DNA from: Streptomyces yatensis
GTDB lineage: Bacteria; Actinomycetota; Actinomycetes; Streptomycetales; Streptomycetaceae
Assembly (NCBI RefSeq): GCF_018069625.1
Contig: NZ_CP072941.1
Location: 9,610,001-9,674,000, forward strand
Direction of reading: 5' to 3'
Length of the DNA stretch: 64,000 nucleotides
A model generated the notes under the pieces. It was not told the DNA's origin. It saw nothing but the letters and a program-made list of their open reading frames with translations, and did no database searches. Made by a program: the position numbers and the translations under genes. The first letter of the stretch is position 1, and each line of letters opens with the position of its first letter. Positions 26,798 through 37,300 of the stretch are shown here, one piece after another.

Positions 26798-29700
26798 ATG
26801 TCATCCGCCGTGGACGCCGGCGATCTTGTCATCGGCATCACTCCCTTAGGGGAACCGGACGCCAGACTCGCCGCAGCGGTCAGCCGCGCGGGCGGTCTCG
26901 GTGTTCTCGACCTGGGAACAACGGGCCGCGAGGCCCTCCAGGCGTGGGAGGACATCGGCGAGTGGGCGGCCGACGGGCGGTACGGCGTGCGGGTCGCGGC
27001 GGGCTGTCGCCTCACCCCCGTGGACCTGCCGGACGGCACGGCCACCGGCGGCCCACCGGGTGGCGCGCCCGGTCCCCACACGGTGGTGCTCGGGGTGGAT
27101 GCGCCCTGGCCGGTGGAGGCCGTCTCCGACCGCTGCCGAGTGCTGGCCGAGGTCACCGACCCGGACGAGGCGCTCGCGGCCATCCGGGCCGGAGCGCACG
27201 GGCTGATCGCCCGGGGCAGTGAGAGCGGCGGGCGGATCGGGGCGCTCAGCACCTTCGTCCTGCTGCAGCGGCTTCTCGCCGACCCCCGGGTGTCCTTGCC
27301 GGTGTGGGCCTGCGGCGGCATCGGCCCGCGCACCGCCGCGGCGTCCGTACTCGGCGGCGCGGCCGGGGTCGTCCTCGACACCCAGCTGGCCCTCCTCGCC
27401 GAATCGGGGCTCCCGGAGGACCGGGCCGCCGCCATCCGCTCCATGGACGGCTCCGAGACCACCGTCGTCGACGGGCACCGCGTCCTGCGCCGCCGGGGGC
27501 GCGGCACGCAGCATATCGAGCCAAACCTGACGGTGGGTCAGGACGGTTTCCTGGCAGCCCAGTTCGCCGAGCGGTGGCGAGATGCGGGCCGTACCGTCCG
27601 GGGCATCACCGACGCCGTCCGGGAGGCCGCGCACGAGGCCGTACGGAACGGCTCCGCCGTCTCGGCGCTGCGCCCCGGCGCCCCGCTGAGCACCCGCCTC
27701 GGCACCCGGCTGCCTCTCGCACAGGGCCCGATGACCAGGGTCAGCGACCAGGGCGCGTTCGCCTCCGTCGTGGCCGCCGGGGGAGCGCTGCCGTTCATCG
27801 CCCTCGCCCTGGCCGGACGCGAGCAGGCGCGCGCCATGCTGGAGGAGGCCGCGACCGCGCTGGACGGACGCCCCTGGGGTGTCGGTGTCCTCGGCTTCGC
27901 GCCCGAGGAGATCAGGAACGCCCAGCTCGAGGCCGTACGGGAGATCCGCCCCAGCCACGCCATCGTCGCGGGCGGACGGCCGTCCCAGGCGAAGGCGCTG
28001 GAGCGGGACGGCATCGCCACCTATCTGCATGTGCCCTCGCCGGGACTGCTGCGCCAGTTCCTCCAGGCCGGGGCCCGGCGGTTCGTCTTCGAGGGCTCCG
28101 AATGCGGCGGCCACGTGGGGCCGCGCAACAGCTTCCCGCTATGGGAGGCCCAGATCGCCGTCGTCGAGGACTTCCTCGACGACACCGCGCACGACGCGCG
28201 TCATACGGCGAATGCCCAAGGCACCCAAGGCACCGCCGGGGCCGATGACACCGACGGCGCGGGTATAGAGATCTTCTTCGCCGGGGGAGTGCACGACGAA
28301 CGCTCCGCCGCGATGGTGGCCGCGCTCGCCGCCCCGCTCACCCGGCGCGGCGTCGCCGTCGGCTCGCTGATGGGCACCGCCTATCTCTTCACCGAGGAGG
28401 CGGTGGCACACGGCGCCGTACAGCCGCTCTTCCAGCGCCAGGTGGTGGCCGCCGAGCACACCGTGCTCCTGGAGACCGCCCCCGGCCATGCCACACGCTG
28501 CGTGCCCAGCCCCTTCACCGAGAGCTTCGACACCGTCAAGGAGCGGCTGCGGAACCAGGGCCTGCCGGACCGGGAGGTCTGGGAGCGGCTGGAGCGGCTG
28601 AATGTGGGACGGCTGAGGATCGCCAGCAAGGGCATGGACCGCGGGCCCGATGGCGCGTTGACTTCGGTGGACGAGGAACACCAGCTCAGCGGCGGGATGT
28701 TCATGGCCGGACAGGTCGCCGTGCTGCGCTCGGCCACCACCACCATCGCCGCCCTGCACCATGCGGTGGGCACCGGCGCCGCCGACTTCCTCACCGCACG
28801 CGCCGAGGTCGTGTGCGAGGGGCTGGGCGTGGCCTCGGCCCCGGCGGCGGCCGAGGCGCCCGCGCCGCTGGACGTGGCCGTGGTCGGCATGGCGTGCATG
28901 TTTCCGCAGGCTCCCGACCTCGCCGCGTTCTGGGCCAATGTCGTGGGCGGTGTGGACGCCGTCACCGAAGTGCCCGCCGAGCGCTGGGACCCGGCCGTCC
29001 ACTACACGGGCGACAAGGACGGCGCCTCCGCCTCCAAATGGGGCGGCTTCCTGCCACCCATCCCCTTCGACCCGCTGCGCTACGGCATCCCCCCGGCCTC
29101 GCTCGGCAGCATCGAACCCGTTCAGCTGCTGGCCCTGGAGGCCGCCCGCCGGGCCCTGGACGACGCCGGCTACGGCGACCCCGGTGACGGTGGCCGGACC
29201 TTCGACCGCGCCCACACCTCCGTGGTGTTCGGCGCCGAGGCGGGAAGCGATCTGTCCAACGCCCAGACGCTGCGTGCCGTCCTGCCGCGTTATGTCCGCG
29301 AGGTGCCGGAGGGCCTGGCGGATCAGTTGCCCCGGCTCACCGAGGACTCCTTCCCCGGCATGCTCGCCAACGTCATCTCCGGGCGGATCGCCAACCGGCT
29401 CGACCTCGGCGGCGCCAACTACACCGTGGACGCGGCATGCGCGTCATCGCTGGCCGCCGTGGACGTGGCCTGCAAGGAGCTGACCGCCGGCACCAGCGAC
29501 CTCGTACTGTGCGGCGGCGCCGATCTGCACAACGGCATCAACGACTATGTGCTCTTCTCCTCGGTGCACGCCCTCTCCCCGACGGGCCGCTCGCGCACCT
29601 TCGACAGCTCTGCCGACGGAATCGCGCTCGGCGAGGGCGTCGCCTGTGTCGTCCTCAAGCGGCTGGCCGACGCCGAACGGGACGGCGACCGCGTCTACGG

Positions 29701-32700
29701 TGTCATCAAGGGCGTCGGCTCCTCCAGCGACGGCCGCTCGCTCGGGCTGACCGCCCCGCGCCCCGAGGGACAGCGGGCCGCCCTGGAGCGTGCGTACGCC
29801 AACGCCCGCCTCTCGCCCGCCGACGTCGGCCTGATCGAGGCGCACGGCACCGGCACGGTCGTCGGCGACCGCACCGAACTCACCGTCCTGGGCGAGGTGT
29901 TCACCGACGCCGGGGCCGCACCGGGGGCGTGTGCGCTGGGCTCGGTGAAGTCCCAGATCGGGCACACCAAATGCGCCGCGGGGCTCGCCGGACTGGTGAA
30001 GGCCGCGATGGCGCTGTACACCGGCATCACACCGCCGACCCTGCATCTGACCCGGCCGAACACGGCATGGGACGCGGACCGCAGCCCCTTCGCCTTCCAC
30101 ACCCGGGCCCGGCCATGGGCCGCCGCGTCCGCCGAACGGGTGGCGGGGGTCAGCGCGTTCGGCTTCGGCGGGACCAACTTCCATGTGGTGCTGGCGGCAC
30201 ACGGCCGCGGAGCGCCACCCGCACAGGGCCTGGACGCCTGGCCCGCCGAGCTGTTCCTCTTCCGCGGGGCCGACCGGGCGGCGGCGCTGCGGGTGGTCCG
30301 CGAGACACTCGACCAGCTCGTGGCCAATGACACGGCCGGACGGCCATGGCGGCTGCGCGACCTCGCGCTGACCGCCTCCCGGCGCGCCGACGCCGGCCAC
30401 GAACCGGTCCGGGTGGCCGTGGTGGCCGCGGACCTGGACGATCTGGCCGCACGATTACGCCAGGTGCTCGCGGGCGATCCGCCGGGCCCGGGGCCACGCG
30501 GAGCGGATGGGCTGCACATCGCCCCGGAGGCGGCCGAAGAGGCGGGGACCGGAGAGGCGGGGGCCGAAGAGGCGAGGACTGGAGAGGCGGGGGCCGAGCC
30601 GAAGCGCGGCAAGGTGGCCTTTCTCTTCCCCGGGCAGGGCAGCCAGCGGCCCGGGATGTTCGCCGACGCCTTCGTCACCTTCCCCGGACTCCAGCGCCAG
30701 TTGCGTCACGGACGCGCCTACGCCGACGCGCTGTATCCCCCGGCCGCCTTCGACGAGGCCGGGCAGGCGGCACAGCGCACCGCCATCACCGACACCCGGG
30801 TGGCCCAGCCCGCACTGGGCATGGTCGGGCTCGCCGCGTACACCCTGCTCACCTCCGCCGGGGTCCGGCCCGACATGGCGGCCGGACACAGCTACGGCGA
30901 ACTGGTCGCCCTGTGCGCCGCGGGTGCCCTCGACCCCCGTACGCTGCCGGGGCTGAGCGCCGAGCGGGCGGCCGCCATCCTCGGCGCCGCCGAGGCCGCC
31001 GGGGAGGAGCCCGGCACCATGGCGGCCGTGACCGCGGCCCCCGGCGAGGTCGAGCCGGTGCTGGGGGCGGCCGGGCTCGCCGAGCGCGTGGTGACCGCCA
31101 ATCACAACGCGCCACGGCAGACCGTGATCTCCGGGCCCGAGCGGGACGTCCAGGAGGCGGTGCGGCTGCTGCGGGCGGCCGGGCACTCGGCCAAACGGAT
31201 CCCGGTGGCCTGCGCCTTCCACAGCCCGCTGGTGGCCGGGGCCGGTGCGCGATTCGCCGAGGCGCTGGCCCGCCATCCGGTGCGGGCGGCCGAGTTCCCC
31301 GTCTGGGCGAACCGCACCGCCGCCCCGCACGGTGCGGAGCCGGCCGCCATCCGCGCCGAACTCGCCGCCCAGATCGGCGCGCCCGTCCGCTTCGTGGCGC
31401 AGATCGAGGCCATGTACGAGGCGGGCGCGCGGATCTTCGTGGAGGCCGGTCCGGGGACGGTGCTCACCCGGCTGGTGGGGGAGATCCTCGACGGCCGTCC
31501 GCACCTCGCCCTCGCCTGCGAGGGCCGGCGTACCGGCTCCGCCGGTCCGCGGGGGTTTCTCGACACCCTCGCCCGGCTGGCCGTCGCCGGTGTTCCGGTG
31601 CGTACGGCCTGGCTGTTCCACGGCCGGGACGCGGTGGCGGCGGGCTCCGCCCCGCCACCGAAACGGCCCGGCTGGACGGTCGACGGACACCTGGTCCGCA
31701 CCGCGGACGGTGAGCTCCTTCCCGGTGCGCTGGCACCGGCCCGACGTGTCATGGAGGCGACGGTGAGCCAGACCGAGCGGACGGGAGGCGGCGAGGACGG
31801 GGGCAGGGACGCCCTGATCTCGGAGTTCCTGAGGACCAGCCGGGAGATGATCGCCGCCCAGCGCGATGTGCTTCTCACCTACTTCGGTGGCGCGCCGGGC
31901 GAACGGCACGCCTCGCCACCCGCCCCGGTCGTCGCGGCCGCGCCCTTGCCCGCCGAGTTCGGCCCGGTGGCTGCTGTTCCGGTGGCCGCCACGTCTGGCG
32001 CCTCGGTGCCGGTCGCCGCCGTAGCTCCCGTATCCGCCCCGCCCGCACCCGCCACCGGGCCCGATGTGCTGCGCGCGGTCTCCGAGATCATCAGCGAACG
32101 CACCGGCTATCCGGTCGACATGATCGAACCCGACCTCGATCTCGAAGCCGATCTCAGCATCGACTCCATCAAACGCGCCGAGATCGCGGGCGAGTTGGCA
32201 CGGCGACTCGGTGCCGCGGGCGCGGACACCGCCGCCCTGGGTGATGAGGAGCTGGAGGAACTGGCCAAGGCCCGTACCACCGCCGCCGTCACCGACTGGC
32301 TCACCGCCCGTCTCGCGCCGCCCGCCCCGGTTGCCTCCGCGACGGCGACCCGCGCACCGGAGCCGGTTGCGGCGGGCGTGGAGGCCGGACCCGTGGGCGT
32401 GGTCGAGCCCGAGCCCGTGTCCGAGCCCGTGTCCGAGCCCTTGGCCGTGTCCGGTGTGGCGCCCAAACGGCTGCGGCTGGTGCCCGTGCCCCTCGGCGCA
32501 CCCGAGGACGGTGCCACCGCGCCGCCCGAGCTGACCGGCCGGCGCTTCGCCCTGCTCGGCGGGGAAGGTGACGGGGTGGCCGATGCGGTGGCCGCCCGAC
32601 TGGGCGAGCACGGCGCCGAGACCGTCCGCCTCGCCGCCGGGCATCCGCTCACCGAGGAGGACGGCCGGGTGGACGGTGTGCTGCTGCTCGACCCGCTGGC

Positions 32701-34390
32701 CACCTCCGGCGCACCGGTGCTGCCGGATGCGTTCACGGCCCTCCAGGCGGCCCTGCGGCGCGCCCCGCACTGGCTGCTGGCGCTCCGCCGCGCCGACCCG
32801 CTCGCCACGCGCACGGCCGGGCTGCGCGGGGTGTTCCGTACGGTGGCGAGGGAGTACCCGGACATCGTCACCAGGCTGGTCGAGTTCCCCGCGGACCTGG
32901 CCGGGTCCGCCGACGTGGCTGGGCCTGCCGACGTGGCCGGGTCCGCCGAGGTGGCTGGGTCCGCCGACGTCACGGGGTCCGCAGAGGTGGCCGGGTCTGC
33001 CGACGCGGCTGGGCCCGCAGAGGTGGTCGGATCCGGAGAGGTGGTCGGATCCGCTCAGGTGGCTGGGCCCGCCGAGGTGGTTGGGCCTGCCGGGGTGCTC
33101 GGGTCCGCTGACGTGGCCGGGTCTGCCGAGGTGGCTGGGTCCGCCGACGTCACCGAGTCCGCCGAGGTGGCCAGCCCCGCTGACGTGGCCGATCCCGCCA
33201 AGGTGGCCGCGTCGGCCGACGCGGCCGGGTTCGGAGACGCGGCCGGGCCCGCACACGTGGCCGATTCCGCCAACGCGCCCGGTTCCCCCGACGAGTCCGG
33301 CTTCCCCGACGCACCGGACTGCCCCGGCGCGCCCGAATCCCCCGACGAACCCACGTTCGCCGACACCGTGGCCCACGGGCTGCTGGACGAACTGCTCGCC
33401 CCGGACCGTACGCCCGTCGTGCTGCGCACCGCGGAAGGGGGGCGCCACCGGCTGGACCTCGTGGAGACCCCGCTGGGCGCGCTCGCCGGTTCGGGGGCCG
33501 GGCCCGCCGGGGACGGTGCGGCGGAGGTGGCCGCGCTCGGCCTGGACCGGGACGCGGTGGTGGTCCTGGTCGGCGGGGCGCGGGGCATCACCGCGCGGTG
33601 CGCCGCCACCTTCGCGTCCGCCGCCCGCTGCCGGATCGAGTTGCTCGGCCGTACGCCGGAGCCCGTCGGCCCCGAGGACCCGGCCACCGCCGGGGCCCGC
33701 GACGAGACGGCCCTGCGCGCGGCGCTCGCGGCCCGGGGCGGGCTGGGGCCCGCCGAGATCCAGCAGGAGGCCGCCCGGATCCTGGCGCGCCGGGAGGTCG
33801 CTGCGACCATCGAGGAGCTGACCGCCCTGGGCGGCCGGGTCCGCTACCGCTCGGTGGACTTCCGCGACGCCGAAGCCGTGCTCCAGGCGGTGAAGCAGAT
33901 CCACGCCGACCACGGGCGGCTGGACGGTGTCGTCTACGGGGCCGGTGTGATCGAGGACCGGCTGATCGCGGAGAAGTCCGCCGAGTCCTTCCAGCGGGTG
34001 TACGGCACCAAGGTGGAGGGGGCCAGGACGCTGCTGGACGCCCTGGCGGAGCTGCCCGAACCCCCGTCGTTCGCCGTGTTGTTCGGCAGCATCGCCGCCG
34101 CCCTCGGCAACCGCGGCCAGGTTGACTACGCGGCGGCCAACGACACGCTGGAGACCCTCGGCGCGCGCTGGCGGGACCGCACCGGCCGCCGGGCGCTGAC
34201 CGTGCACTGGGGCCCCTGGGCACCGACTGGCCCCCATGGCGGGATGGTCACACCGGAGCTGGGTCGCGAGTACGCCCGGCGCGGCATCTCGCTCATCGAC
34301 CCCGAGGAGGGCACGCTGGCGCTGCTGCGCGAGCTGGCCTGGGGCGAGGAGTCCGCGGGGTCCGTCGTCTACACCGCCTCGGGCTGGTGA
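26798..34390 (+). CDS. PfaA/HglE-type iterative PKS: ER-like x2, KS, AT, ACP, KR
   Basis: Multidomain synthase of 2530 residues. Domains in order: a TIM-barrel nitronate-monooxygenase/PfaD-like segment (about 7-250, CGGIGPRTAAASVLGGAAG near 170); a second such segment (about 300-680; AQGPMTRVSDQG, EGSECGGHVGPR, FFAGGVHDE); KS (about 690-1135; catalytic Cys near 881 in DAACASSLA, then EAHGTGT and GHTKCAAG); AT (about 1272-1580; FPGQGSQRPGM, GHSYGE with Ser near 1365); one ACP (about 1755-1838; Ser near 1790 in LSIDSIKRAE); and a KR (to the end; VGGARGITARCA and a YAAAN active site). A 22-23-unit hexapeptide repeat sits at about 2032-2166. ATG 26798 follows GGAG with 5-bp spacing. GTGA overlap couples it to the next gene. 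Architecture resembles secondary-lipid PUFA/heterocyst glycolipid synthases with the enoyl reductase fused. Confidence 0.9.
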   Translation: MSSAVDAGDLVIGITPLGEPDARLAAAVSRAGGLGVLDLGTTGREALQAWEDIGEWAADGRYGVRVAAGCRLTPVDLPDGTATGGPPGGAPGPHTVVLGVDAPWPVEAVSDRCRVLAEVTDPDEALAAIRAGAHGLIARGSESGGRIGALSTFVLLQRLLADPRVSLPVWACGGIGPRTAAASVLGGAAGVVLDTQLALLAESGLPEDRAAAIRSMDGSETTVVDGHRVLRRRGRGTQHIEPNLTVGQDGFLAAQFAERWRDAGRTVRGITDAVREAAHEAVRNGSAVSALRPGAPLSTRLGTRLPLAQGPMTRVSDQGAFASVVAAGGALPFIALALAGREQARAMLEEAATALDGRPWGVGVLGFAPEEIRNAQLEAVREIRPSHAIVAGGRPSQAKALERDGIATYLHVPSPGLLRQFLQAGARRFVFEGSECGGHVGPRNSFPLWEAQIAVVEDFLDDTAHDARHTANAQGTQGTAGADDTDGAGIEIFFAGGVHDERSAAMVAALAAPLTRRGVAVGSLMGTAYLFTEEAVAHGAVQPLFQRQVVAAEHTVLLETAPGHATRCVPSPFTESFDTVKERLRNQGLPDREVWERLERLNVGRLRIASKGMDRGPDGALTSVDEEHQLSGGMFMAGQVAVLRSATTTIAALHHAVGTGAADFLTARAEVVCEGLGVASAPAAAEAPAPLDVAVVGMACMFPQAPDLAAFWANVVGGVDAVTEVPAERWDPAVHYTGDKDGASASKWGGFLPPIPFDPLRYGIPPASLGSIEPVQLLALEAARRALDDAGYGDPGDGGRTFDRAHTSVVFGAEAGSDLSNAQTLRAVLPRYVREVPEGLADQLPRLTEDSFPGMLANVISGRIANRLDLGGANYTVDAACASSLAAVDVACKELTAGTSDLVLCGGADLHNGINDYVLFSSVHALSPTGRSRTFDSSADGIALGEGVACVVLKRLADAERDGDRVYGVIKGVGSSSDGRSLGLTAPRPEGQRAALERAYANARLSPADVGLIEAHGTGTVVGDRTELTVLGEVFTDAGAAPGACALGSVKSQIGHTKCAAGLAGLVKAAMALYTGITPPTLHLTRPNTAWDADRSPFAFHTRARPWAAASAERVAGVSAFGFGGTNFHVVLAAHGRGAPPAQGLDAWPAELFLFRGADRAAALRVVRETLDQLVANDTAGRPWRLRDLALTASRRADAGHEPVRVAVVAADLDDLAARLRQVLAGDPPGPGPRGADGLHIAPEAAEEAGTGEAGAEEARTGEAGAEPKRGKVAFLFPGQGSQRPGMFADAFVTFPGLQRQLRHGRAYADALYPPAAFDEAGQAAQRTAITDTRVAQPALGMVGLAAYTLLTSAGVRPDMAAGHSYGELVALCAAGALDPRTLPGLSAERAAAILGAAEAAGEEPGTMAAVTAAPGEVEPVLGAAGLAERVVTANHNAPRQTVISGPERDVQEAVRLLRAAGHSAKRIPVACAFHSPLVAGAGARFAEALARHPVRAAEFPVWANRTAAPHGAEPAAIRAELAAQIGAPVRFVAQIEAMYEAGARIFVEAGPGTVLTRLVGEILDGRPHLALACEGRRTGSAGPRGFLDTLARLAVAGVPVRTAWLFHGRDAVAAGSAPPPKRPGWTVDGHLVRTADGELLPGALAPARRVMEATVSQTERTGGGEDGGRDALISEFLRTSREMIAAQRDVLLTYFGGAPGERHASPPAPVVAAAPLPAEFGPVAAVPVAATSGASVPVAAVAPVSAPPAPATGPDVLRAVSEIISERTGYPVDMIEPDLDLEADLSIDSIKRAEIAGELARRLGAAGADTAALGDEELEELAKARTTAAVTDWLTARLAPPAPVASATATRAPEPVAAGVEAGPVGVVEPEPVSEPVSEPLAVSGVAPKRLRLVPVPLGAPEDGATAPPELTGRRFALLGGEGDGVADAVAARLGEHGAETVRLAAGHPLTEEDGRVDGVLLLDPLATSGAPVLPDAFTALQAALRRAPHWLLALRRADPLATRTAGLRGVFRTVAREYPDIVTRLVEFPADLAGSADVAGPADVAGSAEVAGSADVTGSAEVAGSADAAGPAEVVGSGEVVGSAQVAGPAEVVGPAGVLGSADVAGSAEVAGSADVTESAEVASPADVADPAKVAASADAAGFGDAAGPAHVADSANAPGSPDESGFPDAPDCPGAPESPDEPTFADTVAHGLLDELLAPDRTPVVLRTAEGGRHRLDLVETPLGALAGSGAGPAGDGAAEVAALGLDRDAVVVLVGGARGITARCAATFASAARCRIELLGRTPEPVGPEDPATAGARDETALRAALAARGGLGPAEIQQEAARILARREVAATIEELTALGGRVRYRSVDFRDAEAVLQAVKQIHADHGRLDGVVYGAGVIEDRLIAEKSAESFQRVYGTKVEGARTLLDALAELPEPPSFAVLFGSIAAALGNRGQVDYAAANDTLETLGARWRDRTGRRALTVHWGPWAPTGPHGGMVTPELGREYARRGISLIDPEEGTLALLRELAWGEESAGSVVYTASGW
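32891..33297 (+). repeat. intragenic 18-bp tandem repeat (hexapeptide A-D/E-V-A-G-S/P)
   Basis: About 22-23 head-to-tail units of 18 bp, of the form GCCGACGTGGCTGGGTCC with synonymous and conservative changes, encode repeats such as ADVAGS, AEVAGS and AEVVGP. Units are nearly uniform at the left and decay toward the right (ANAPGS, PDESGF). It is in frame within the PKS, between the RLVEFP strand and the ADTVAHGLLDELL helix of the KR structural region. Confidence 0.92.
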
Positions 34391-37300
34391 GCGTGACGGA
34401 CGAGCAGGCGCACCGGCAGCCGCCGGTGGCCATCGTCGGCATGTCCGTGCTGCTGCCCGGCTCACCGGACCTGGACACCTACTGGCGCAATCTGGTCGGC
34501 GGCGTGGACGCCATCAGCGACGTCCCGGCCGGGCGGTGGGACGCCGGGTTCTACGCCCCGGACGGCGGTGGCGACACGCCCGCGGCGCCCGATCGGGTGT
34601 ACTGCCGACGGGGCGGGTTCGTGGACGAGTTCGCCCGGATCGAGGCGGCCCGGTTCGGGATCATGCCGAACTCGGTGGCCGGCACCGAACCCGACCAGCT
34701 GATCGCTCTGGGCGTCGCGGCGGCGGCCATCTCCGACGCGGGTGGTGAGGACCGGCTCCCCGACCGGCAGCGGGTGGGCGTGGTGCTGGGCCGGGGCGGC
34801 TATCTCACCCCCGGGCTGGTCCGGCTCGACCAGCGGGTGCGCACCGCCCATCAGCTCGTACGGACCCTCGGCGAGCTGCTTCCCGACCTCGAACCCGGCC
34901 AACTCGACCTCGTACGGGCCGCGTTCACCGAGCGCCTCGGCCCGGACCGGCCCGAGGCGGCCATCGGCCTGGTGCCCAACCTCGCCGCCTCGCGCATCGC
35001 CAACCGGCTCGATCTGCGCGGCCCCGCGTACACCGTGGACGCCGCCTGCGCCTCCTCGCTCGTCGCCGTCGACCAGGCGGTGGGGGAGCTGGCCTCGGGC
35101 CGGTGCGATGTGATGCTCGCGGGCGGGGTGCACCACTGCCACGACATCACCCTGTGGAGCGTGTTCTCGCAGCTGCGCGCGCTCTCGCCGAGCCAGCGGA
35201 TCCGGCCCTTCCACCGCGCGGCCGATGGCCTGCTGATCGGCGAGGGCACCGGTGTGGTCGTCCTCAAGCGGCTCGCCGACGCACTCCGCGACGGCGACCG
35301 CGTCTACGCGGTGATCCGCGGCACCGGTGTGGCCTCCGACGGCCGCGCCACCGGTCTGGTCAACCCGGACCCGGGAGGTCAGACCCGGGCCGTACGACAG
35401 GCGTGGCGGGCCGCGGGCCTCGATCCGCGCGAGCCGGGCGCCATCGGACTGCTGGAGGCACACGGCACCGCGACGCCCGCCGGGGACACGGCCGAACTCG
35501 CCACGCTGGCAGAGGTGTTCGGCCCCGGTGGCACGCCGGGTGAGATGGCCGTCATCGGCTCGGTGAAGTCGATGATCGGCCACACCATGCCCGCCGCCGG
35601 GGTCGCCGGTCTGGTGAAGGCCGCCCTCGCGGTCCACTACGGCCGGCTGTTGCCCACCCTGCACTGCGACGACCCCCATCCGGCACTGGCGGCCACCCGC
35701 TTCTCGGTGCTCGGCGCGGCGGAGCCGTGGGAGGTGCCGGTACGGCGCGCCGCCGTGAACGCCTTCGGGTTCGGCGGGATCAACGCCCATGTGGTGCTGG
35801 AGCAGCCGCCGGTGCCGGTGCCGGTGCCGGTGGCGTCGCGCGCTGCGACCGTCGTCATCGAACCGGAGCGGGTGCTGGCGCTGGCCGCGGACACCCCGGA
35901 GCGGCTGGCCGAGCTGCTGGCGGCGGACGACGCGACCGTACGGACGACGGTGACGGGGCGGGACGCCCGTACCCGGCTGGGCATCGTCGCCCCCACCGCC
36001 AAACGGCTCGCGCTCGCCCGGCGCATGGTGGCCAGGGGCCGCCCCTGGCGTGGCCGCAACGACATCTGGTTCACCCCCGCGCCGCTGCTCGGCGCTGGCT
36101 CGGCGGCCACGGGGAAGACGGCCGCGGGGAAGGTGGCCACGGGGAAGGTGGCCACGGGAAAGCTCGTCTTCGTCTTCCCCGGCCTCGAAGCCGAGTTCGT
36201 CCCCCGCGTGGGCGGCGTCGCCGAGCACTTCGGGCTCTCCCGTCCCGCCGGGGACCGCTTCGGCGAAGCGGCCCGCGTGGGCGATATCGGTCGCCATGGC
36301 GTCGGTGTCTTCGGCGTGGGCCGGCTGCTGGACGCGGCGCTGCGGCGGATGGGGGTCGTACCGGACGCGGTGGCCGGGCACAGCGTGGGGGAGTGGACCG
36401 CGCTGGCCGTGGGCGGCCTCTACGCGGGCGAGGAGGTCGACGCCTTCCTCGACTCGTTCGACCCCGATGCGCTGCGGGTGCCCGGCCTGGCCTTCGCCGT
36501 CCTCGGCGCCGGTGCGCCACGGGTGCTCGCCGAGTTGGCGGCGCGGACGGACGGCCGGATCGTGCTCTCGCACGACAACGCGCCCAGCCAGTCGATGGTG
36601 TGCGGGCCGCGCGACGATGTCGAGGAGTTCGTCCGGGCCATGCGCGCGGAGGGCGTGATCGCGCAGCTCCTGCCCTTCCAGTCCGGTTTCCACACCCCGA
36701 TGCTGGCGCCCTACCTCGACCCCATCCGCGCCGTGTCGGAACGCTTCGAGTTGCTCCTGCCGCCCAGGATCCCCGTCTGGTCCGGAACGACCGCCGCACC
36801 GTATCCGGCGACCGCGGCGGAGGTGCGCGAGCTGTTCATCCGCCACTTGCTGGAGCCGGTGCGTTTCCGGCTGTTGACCGAGGCCCTGTACGAGGCGGGG
36901 TTCCGCGCGTTCGTCCAGGTGGGCACGGGCCAACTGGGGTCGCTCATCACCGATACGCTGCACGGCCGCGACCACCTGGTGGTGGCCGCCAACTCCCCCC
37001 ACCGCGACGGCGTCTCCCAGCTCCGCCGCGTGGCCACGGCCCTGTGGACGGAGGGAGTGGAGGTGGATCCGGCACTGCGAAGCGAGGCTGCAGCCTCGCG
37101 GGCGAAACCCACGCTTCCCCCGGTACGGCTGGACCTGAACGGTTCGCTCGTCTCGCTCAGCGAACCGAGGCTGAGCGAACTCCGCAATGTGGTGGGCAAT
37201 CGTTCCTCCCTCGGCTACCGCCGGGACGTGCCCCCTGGGCGGTGCGGGTGGGCACCACCCCACCCGCACTCGGCAACGGCGAGTACACCCCAGGGCGCGC

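Noticed and set aside
32891..33297. Possible CRISPR-like or intergenic repeat array
   Set aside because: Units are 18 bp without spacers, in frame, and encode a hexapeptide inside the PKS.
30455..34465. 1336-codon open frame on the minus strand under the PKS gene
   Set aside because: Shadow of the G/C-biased PKS coding strand: Gly/Arg/Pro/His-rich, no domains, and the overlapping frame encodes clear KS, AT, ACP and KR motifs.
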